From Emiliania huxleyi CCMP1516 (lineage: Eukaryota > Haptophyta > Isochrysidales > Noelaerhabdaceae): a stretch of 64,000 nt of DNA. The position numbers and the translations under genes were made by a program. Below the pieces are notes generated by a model. That model was not told the origin of the DNA. It saw only the letters and a list, made by a program, of their open reading frames with translations, and did no database searches. Below, in pieces: positions 57,813-64,000 of this stretch. Positions within the stretch are counted from its first letter, which is position 1; each line of letters starts with the position of its first letter. The stretch spans positions 2,232,666-2,296,665 of the forward strand of contig NW_005199770.1 of NCBI RefSeq assembly GCF_000372725.1, written 5' to 3'.

Positions 57813-59467
57813 TCAGAGATCGCATGTTGTGCTCTCGCCTCGCTCTCGCTCTCGCCGTATCCTTACCATCAACCGCCCGGGTTCGCCGCGCCGGCGCTGA
57901 ACGGGCGCCGCAGCAGCAACCTCCCCCTCCTCGGCTGCAGCGGCCGCCTCCCCCTCCTCCGCCTCCTGCTGTAGCCTCGCCAGCCGCTCCGCCTCTTGCC
58001 GATGCAGCGTCTCGCCCAGCCTCTCCCACAGCCCATCGATGCCGGAGTAAAAGTGCGACGAGAGCATCAGTAGCGGCACGGCCGGCGCGGCGTCCGCGCG
58101 GCTCGGCGCGGCGCCGTTGCGGAGCGCCTCGTCCACTTGCGCCGAGACGATGGCGTGAGAGCGCGCCAGCTCGGCGGGCGGCAACAGGTCGCACTTTGTG
58201 AGCACGGCGAACGTCGGCACGCGCCGCTTACGCAGCAGCCGCAGCACGCGCCCGTCGGCGGCGCAGAGCCCTCGCGAGCCTGCGGGCGGCGGGGCGGGAG
58301 GGGCGGGCCGTCGGGAGGGTGGGGCGGGAGGGAGGGCGCCGGGCGGGCGTGGAGCGCGGGGCGGGCAGAGGCGCGCGAGGCGGAGAGGGAGGGCGAAGCT
58401 GAGGGCGGAGGGCGGCGGAGCGGAGGGACTCGGGGGCGTCTAGGAGGTGCGTAGGACGTGCCGAGGAGGGATCTAGGAGGTGTCTTGGAGGTGTCTTGGA
58501 GGTGTCTTGGAGGTGTCTTGGAGGTGTCTAGGAGGTGTCTAGGAGGTGTCTAGGAGGTGGCGCACAATCGACAAGCAGCAGCGCGAGGCGGAGGGAGGGC
58601 GAGCTGCTCACGTAAGCCTCGATGAGGTCGCGCCAGTGACGGAGCTCCTTCGCGCCGGCGACCGCGTGCCCGTACCCGGGCGTGTCGACCAGCACCAACC
58701 CCTGCTGCGAACCTGCGTGCGCCTCGTCGAGAAGCCCGCGAGGCCGCGCCTGACACGAGGGCTCCGAGAAAACTCAGGGAAGGGCGTGTCGTCGCCGACT
58801 GGCCCGCGAGGCCCGTGCCCAGTAAAAGTGCAGCCGCATCGTCCACCCGGCGCGCGAGTCGACCTCCGCGGGCCCGCGGCGCGCCTTTGCGCCGATGAGC
58901 GCGTTGAGTAGCGCCGACTTGCCTACCGGACCACAGGTACGGGACGCGTCATCGTGGATGAGTCGTGGGCATGGCTGTGTTGGGGAGGGCGGACGCGCCG
59001 CAGTTGGAGTGGCCGAGCAGCGCCACCTCGGGCCGACCGTTCCGGTTGCCCTTGTCCAGGTCCTCAAGCGCCAGCCCGCCCGTCTTTCCGACCTCCTGCG
59101 CCTCAAAGGCGTGCCGGCGGGCGACGCGCGCCTTGAGCTGCGAGGCGCGCTTCTGATCGTGCCAGTGCTTGCGCCGGCCCAGCTTGAGCGTCTCGATCTC
59201 GCGCAGCACCGCCGGGTCAGGGCCCTCGCAGTTTGCAATCCGCAGCGCGTGCATCACACGCTCCTCGCGCATCTGCTCGCTAAGAGAGTCCGCGCGCTCG
59301 CTCCGCCGCTTGGCGCGCCGCTTGAGCTCCTCCAGCTCCGTCACCAGCGCCTCTGCATGCGAGCCCCTCAAGCGTCGCGGCAGCTGCGGCCGCAGAGCGA
59401 GAGCCGTGCGCAGCATTTTTTTCTGGACCTTGTTGTAAAAAAGCGTCATAACGTCTACCTTCGTCAT
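57813..59467 (-). CDS. EngB/YihA-type (YsxC) GTPase, 4 exons
   Basis: 392 residues. Exons (minus): 59467-58999, 58922-58819, 58704-58566, 58279-57813, all in phase. After an N-terminal helical, Arg/Lys-rich extension of about 140 residues comes the G domain: RPEVALLGHSNCG/KSALLNAL (G1, split by intron 1), LVLVDTPGYGHAVAGAKEL (G3), then VPTFAVLTKCDLL (G4, TKxD). The PGYG motif is typical of EngB, a ribosome-assembly GTPase for the large subunit in bacteria and organelles, so a mitochondrial or plastid role is likely. Introns 1 and 2 are GC-AG, intron 3 (58280-58565) is GT-AG and contains a minisatellite. The C-terminus (EEGEAAAAAEEGEVAAA) is low complexity. Confidence 0.9.
58436..58560. repeat. 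GGAGGTGTCT minisatellite in EngB intron 3
   Basis: About ten units of GGAGGTGTCTT or GGAGGTGTCTA (11 bp). Confidence 0.95.
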
Positions 59468-60054
59468 AGTGCCACGACTCCTGTGTGGTGGCGGCGTGCC
59501 GTTCTCCCATCCCTCCCTTGGGTTGTGTGTTTTCTTTCTTTTTTTAGTGCCACGACGTGCGGCCTAGAATTAGCACACGCGCCTCAGCTCGCAAACACTC
59601 ACCCATTTGATTGTCACTGTCCGTGAGTGCGAGATTAGGGCTAGCCGCAGGCAGCTAGCCCACGAGGAGGGCGTCCATAGACACCTCACTAGACCCCACA
59701 TACGGTCTCGTCCGTGCCTCGCCGGCCGGAGAGATTGCTAGAGGTGGAGCATGCTGCTCTAGCCTCACATGTCACTTCCTGTCGTCTGTTGTTTGTTGTG
59801 CCCTTGTTTGTTTCTCTTGGCACCTTGGAGTGCTGGGGGGGGCGACAGGGAGGATGTGGCCTTGAGTTATGTGTACGCCAACTCAGGGTGTGTGGCAGCC
59901 AGCTGGCTGTGTGTCTTGTGAGCTTGTTTGTGTCTGTGTGTCGCTCGTGCGTGTCGTCATCATCTGTCCAGCGTCCACCCATACCGCGTTGGTGTCCAGT
60001 CCGAGCCTGGCTGTTCTTCACCTTTCTACCTACCTACCTACGTCATCACCAGCC
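59468..60054. other. Intergenic region, no gene
   Basis: Upstream of the EngB start. T-rich pieces, a GTGTGTCG-rich stretch and a CTAC repeat (60027-60042). Nothing coding recognised. Confidence 0.6.
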
Positions 60055-60550
60055 CAAGTGGCGCAGAGCGAGGCGGCGAGAACCGAGCGAGCACGTGAGC
60101 CCCGTGGCTCCAACCAGGCCCTTCCTTTTTTGAGCAGGTGTGACGCCGCGCGAGCGACGCTCCGTCCTCCGAGATCGCCCGAGATAGCGCGGCGCGGCCC
60201 CGAGATCGCCCGAGATAGCGCGAGATCGCCCGAGATTGCGCGGCGCGGCCCGAGGCGAGGTGGATGGGTTGGGAGCGAGGGGGCGGAAGTGATCAGTGCG
60301 GTAGATCGGTCAGTCGGGGCGCAAGAGGTGGCCTGTGAGCCATCCGGCTTACATTTACCCTGCGTTCTTGCACATGGAGTGCAAGATACTCGTTCTGTTG
60401 CCGTCCCAAACTGTCACTCCCCTTTCTCCCGGCCGGGGTGGGCGCGCGCGGGGGGCGGCGGGTGTGCGGGATGTCTGTGGGCCCGAGAGCGATATGCCAT
60501 GTCCGCCTTGCGTTTGTTTCATAACATCGAAGGCTAAGCTCAAAAAAAGT
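60055..60550 (+). repeat. About 496-bp direct duplication, copy 1 (includes repeat family D)
   Basis: Starts CAAGTGGCGCAGAGCGAGGC and ends AAGGCTAAGCTCAAAAAAAG. It is repeated with a 560-bp period and includes a GAGATCGCCC tandem tract (60168-60245) and family D (from about 60419). The family D part ends in an A run, like a retroposed short element. Confidence 0.95.
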
Positions 60551-60614
60551 CGGCCTAGAGGGCGAGGAACGCGCCGCGCGGGGTGCCGCCTCACCGGCCT
60601 TCGCCAACGCCTCA

Positions 60615-61110
60615 AAAGTGGCGCAGAGTGAGGCGACGCCCTGAGCGAGTGCGTGAGCCCCGTGGCTCCAACCGGGCCCTTCCTTTTTTGAGCAGGTGTG
60701 CCGCCGCGCGAGCGACGCTCCGAGATCGCCCGAGATAGCGCGGCGCGGCCCCGAGATCGCCCGAGATAGCGCGAGATCGCCCGAGATCGCGCGGCGCGGC
60801 CCGAGGCGAGGTGCATGGGTTGGGAGCGAGGGGGCGGAGGTGTTCAGTGCGGTAGATGGTAAGCTCGGGGCGCAAGAGGTGGCCTGTGAGCCGTCCGGCT
60901 TACATTTACCCTGCGTTCTCGCACATGGAGTGCGAGATACTCGGCTGTCCTTCCCAAACTGTCACTCCCCTTTCTCCCGGCCGGGGTGGGGCGCGCGCGG
61001 GGGCGGCGGGTGTGCGGCGGGTGTGCGGGATGTCTGTGGGCCCGAGAGCGATATGCCATGTCCGCCTTGCGTTTGTTTCATAACATCGAAGGCTAAGCTC
61101 AAAAAAAAGT
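60615..61110 (+). repeat. About 496-bp direct duplication, copy 2 (includes repeat family D)
   Basis: Partner of 60055-60550 with scattered substitutions and small indels, for example an extra GTGTGCGGC near 61012. Confidence 0.95.
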
Positions 61111-61370
61111 GAATGCGGCCTGAGGGAGGCGAGGTCTTGCTTGGCACTTGGGATGGTGGCGCGTGGTCAACTTTCGTGGTCCATTGGTTCTCTGACCTTG
61201 GGTGGCACGATCAGTTCACAGCCTTGTTATTGACAAGAAAATACTTCCTATGGCGCTGTGCGCTGGTCTGTGAGAGGTTGAGGTGCGAGCCCTGGAGGCC
61301 CTGGGGATGGGGTGAGACTACCCGCGGGCCTAGAAGGCCCGCGCGCAGGGGGGTGGGACATTGAGACCGG
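61111..61370. other. Spacer with repeat family B
   Basis: Ends in the family B copy at 61215-61312. No gene. Confidence 0.7.
61215..61312 (+). repeat. Dispersed repeat family B, long copy 2
   Basis: Nearly identical to 5255-5352. Confidence 0.9.
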
Positions 61371-61849
61371 TCATGAATGAGTGCGCGACACGCATGTTGC
61401 GAGCAGCGTTGTTGATGTTTTGCGCGTCGCCACAGACGGCGGCGCGCGAGAGCTGTTGCGAGTGGTGCTGGGCGAAGCCCCGGGCGCTGCCGGAGGCTGT
61501 GCCGTAGTCGGTGCGGTCGACGGCGCTCGGGCTGCCGACCTCTTTGGCGAAGTTGAAGATGATTCTCTTGGTCGGCGGCGCAATGCCGCCCTGGATTCGA
61601 CGAGACAAATTTTGACGATTCCGTTCTTGACATGGAGCGCGTCGTAGTACTGTCCCTTGTGCTCTTTGACCCAGCCTTTGCCGGTCGCATGGACGAGCGG
61701 GCCCTGTGACTTGTGGCCGCGCTCTTTGCACCCAAGAACCTTGAGCAAGGTTTGGTCGAGGGTGCCGCCGAAACCAAATTTGTGGCCCAGTGACGCACAG
61801 CATCCGCCGTGTGCCGCCGAGCCCTGCCCAGCCTGCCTCGTCTTGACCA
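61371..61849 (-). other. Unassigned coding-like segment beside the second Copia remnant
   Basis: Minus-strand sequence such as GKGWVKEHKGQYYDALHV (about 61640-61700) and IIFNFAKEVGSPSAVDRT (about 61515-61570) looks coding but is not a protein I recognise. It lies head to head with the Copia remnant. Confidence 0.35.
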
Positions 61850-63168
61850 AGGGAGACGTCGGTAACGCCTACATCAAGGCGAAGCGCCAGGGCCCCGTCG
61901 GCTACATGAGCCTCCCGTCCACGCTGCCCATGACCGACGAGGACGGCACACAGCTCTGCATCGAGCTCTCGACGCCGCTCTGGGGTGAGGAAAGCGCCGG
62001 CTACGAGTGGGAATGCACCTTCAACGAGACCATCAAGAGCCTCGGTTGGATGCCGTGTCCGGGCGTCCCCGCCATGTTCTCCTACCACGGTGAGCACGGC
62101 GAGGCTCGCATGATCACCATCGTTGACGACTTCATGATCTCCGAGGTCAACGGCACCGCCGCCACCGACGCCACCATCGCCGCGCTCAAGGCCGCGTTCG
62201 ACGGCGAGGTCAAGGTCGATTACAGCCCCACCTCCTTTGCCGGTCTCAAGCTCGAGCGTGACCGCGAGCGGCGCACTCTCACGCTGTCCATGCCGCAGAA
62301 GATCATCGAGGCCGCTCGCGAGCACATGCCCGAGCTCCTCCGTGGCGAGCGCCCGACTCTCCTCAGCGGCAGGCGCCTCGCCGTCGCCGCCGACTCGCTC
62401 AAGCTCGCCGATCGCGACGGCAAGCTGACGCCGCAGCAGGTGCGGACGCAGAGCATCATCGGCCACCTCAAGTTCGTCGAGCGTGTCCAGCCGAAGCTCT
62501 GTCTGGTCCTCCACCGCCTCTCGTGCGTGATGTCTGCGCCGCCGCCGGCCGCCTACGACGTCGCGCGCGCCGCCCTCAACATGGCCTACGAGCATAGGGA
62601 CGACGGGATCACGTACGGCGGGCCTCGCGCTGTCGCCGAGCTTCAGGGGCACATGCAGGCCCACATCGCGGGGCTCGACTCGCACGCGCCTGCCGATCTC
62701 GCTGCTGCCGCCGACGCCACGTGGAACGGGGACCTCGACCTCTACGGCATCGTCCTCACGTGCTTTGGCGCCGCCGTCTACCACTGCACGAAGAAGGTTG
62801 GCCTGATCGTCGACTCGTCGCACGAGTGCGAGGCTATCGCCACCGCCAAGGCCGGGGAGCACGTCTCTTACGCGCGCGTCGTCCTCCTTGCCCTCGGAGC
62901 GCCACCCGCCGGGCCCACGGTCATCCTCTCGGACAACAAGGCCAACGTCCTCGTCGCCAACAATGCCATGTCCGCGTCGCGCTCGCGCCACTTCCTCCGC
63001 CGGTACCACACGCTCCAGCGCCGCATGGCCGAGGGCGAGTGCCGCGTCGTCAAGATCGCAGACGACCTCATGCCCGCCGACTTCCTCACCAAGTGGGTCG
63101 CGCGCGACAAGCTGAGGCGCAGCGTCGACTTCGCCACCAATGCGCGCGCGCGCAATGGGGGGGATTGA
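61850..63168 (+). mobile_element. Second, divergent Copia-like remnant (RT to RNase H)
   Basis: Fossil, pol part only. Reverse transcriptase begins near 61850 (KGDVGNAYIKA) with the ITIVDDFMI box near 62120; RNase H follows (ADATWNGDLDLYG, DSSHECEAIATAKAGEHV) and the frame ends near 63168 with the usual ADFLTKW region. Little similarity to the 41848 element, so it is another Copia lineage. No LTRs identified. It is incomplete. Confidence 0.85.
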
Positions 63169-63727
63169 CTCCACAATGCCGGCTCTGCGGCGCCCGCCGC
63201 CATTGGGGGGGATGCGATCACCCCCCATGGGTGCCCTTTCTAGTCATTCTAGTGAATGAATTGACTCGTCCCAGTGGATGTGTCCGATTTCCGACGTCCC
63301 TGTCAAAATGTGCGTGACGTCCGATCCTTTGTAATCGTCTAGAGACGCTGGACACATGAGCACGGAGCAGGCCGCTCCCGGCCCCACGCTGCGCCCACGG
63401 CCCGCGCGGCCGGCGCAGCCGCCCGGGAGCTCAGGCGCTACCGCTCCTCTTGCGCAAGCCCCCACAACCCAGTACGAGGACACCCACCTCCCCGTATCGC
63501 GTACGTTCAACGTAACGGTTACGTATGTCGACGCCCTGCGTCACCCCACTCTAGCCCCCAAACGCTAGCCTATGAATACAAGTGCCCTCCGACACGCCGC
63601 GTGGTACACCGGTAGCGCGCAAGCGTGGGCGCGCAAGCCGCCGCCCCCCGGTCATGGACAAAGTGAACACTGCATGCGCGCTGCCCCAGAGCGGAGCCGC
63701 GCACCCCGAGCACACCTCACTTCAGCC
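63169..63727. other. Intergenic region, no gene recognised
   Basis: Follows the Copia remnant with G/C runs (63159-63230) and a small palindrome ACGTAACGGTTACGT (63510-63524). No supported gene. Confidence 0.5.
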
Positions 63728-64000
63728 TCACTTGTCGAGGGCGTCTTCGGCGGGCGGCTGCCAGGTGAGCTTGGACGGGTCGCAGCGCAAAGAGGTGCCG
63801 GGCGGGTGGAGCTTGAGGTGCTCGTCGACAATCTTTGGCGAGACGGAGATGACGTGCTGCCCCTTCCAGTACTTGATCAGGTTGAGCGACTGGAGGGTCG
63901 AGATGATGTCGTCCGTGGTGATGGAGGTCATCATCGAGATCTCCTTGACGGAGAGGTTGCCGCGGTGGTCGCTCAGCGTCTGCAGCAGGATCTGCGTCCA
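63728..64000 (-). CDS. MYST-family histone acetyltransferase, C-terminal end (partial)
   Basis: The minus strand from the window edge to the stop at 63728 encodes about 90 residues: [20 protein letters not shown], then [20 protein letters not shown] and [20 protein letters not shown]. This is the winged-helix-like end of the MYST catalytic domain (Esa1/Tip60/MOF type), where EIS..T.I...DI..TL and YWKGQH are conserved. These enzymes acetylate histone H4 and other targets. The catalytic centre lies beyond the window. The final residues ([14 protein letters not shown]) match the family end, so the C-terminus is complete. Confidence 0.85.
   Translation of the reverse strand, partial: WTQILLQTLSDHRGNLSVKEISMMTSITTDDIISTLQSLNLIKYWKGQHVISVSPKIVDEHLKLHPPGTSLRCDPSKLTWQPPAEDALDK

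Noticed and set aside
1-64000. CRISPR arrays, bacterial operons or an organelle genome
   Set aside because: Tandem repeats seen lack CRISPR-like spacers, genes have spliceosomal-type introns, and the gene set is nuclear eukaryotic.

Overview
The window reads as nuclear DNA of a GC-rich unicellular eukaryote, most likely a microalga. The evidence is many short introns (about 65-240 nt), large multi-exon genes of clearly eukaryotic families (a myosin, a golgin with a GRIP domain, an ER ubiquitin ligase, a MYST acetyltransferase), a Ty1/Copia retrotransposon cluster, and several families of dispersed short repeats. The high GC content, frequent GC-AG introns, and a carrier protein that starts with a secretory-type leader fit a haptophyte best. 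A dinoflagellate or pelagophyte relative is not excluded; nothing in the window names the species. One assembly gap of about 100 N lies at 1273-1372.

Layout. 102-2204 (+): gp78/AMFR-like ER E3 ligase. 3579-4949 (+): membrane protein with a FYVE finger. 5385-6437 (+): SLC25 carrier. 6946-8155 (-): trypsin-like protease. 8785-13331 (+): 12-exon membrane-anchored GH3 glycosidase. 13385-14488 (+): acidic hypothetical ORF of unusual composition. 14736-20554 (-): 14-exon myosin with PH-PH-FERM tail. 20936-21382 (-): RidA-like protein. 23410-24573 (+): Ala-rich helical protein. 25765-26898 (-): type I polyketide synthase remnant. 28324-29643 (-): sterol desaturase/fatty acid hydroxylase. 30123-30803 (-): CRAL-TRIO protein. 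31361-32806 (-): lactonase-type beta-propeller. 36395-38032 (+): alpha/beta-hydrolase-like protein. 38403-39512 (-): putative 2OG-Fe(II) oxygenase. 39871-50452: nested Copia elements. 50592-52426 (+): GRIP golgin. 52915-54603 (-): WD40 protein. 55752-56414 (-): coiled-coil exon. 57813-59467 (-): EngB/YihA-type GTPase. 60055-61110: tandem duplication. 61850-63168: a second, divergent Copia remnant. 63728 to the window end (-): MYST acetyltransferase 3' end.

The genes do not form one pathway; they alternate in strand and serve unrelated housekeeping roles (ER quality control, endosome/Golgi traffic, cytoskeleton, carbohydrate and lipid metabolism). What unites them is intron structure. In 34 introns that I could place by eye, 18 use a GC donor, and nearly all acceptors are AG followed by G. 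In the GH3 gene ten of eleven introns are bounded by direct repeats of exon sequence (about 8-26 bp), one is present as three tandem 71-bp units, and two share an AT-rich filler. This looks like a genome in which introns are being born by short duplications or by introner-like insertions, and it is the main discovery candidate here.

Accessory DNA includes at least six dispersed short repeat families, several large duplications, and a young Copia cluster in which a complete-looking element sits among small derivatives of itself.
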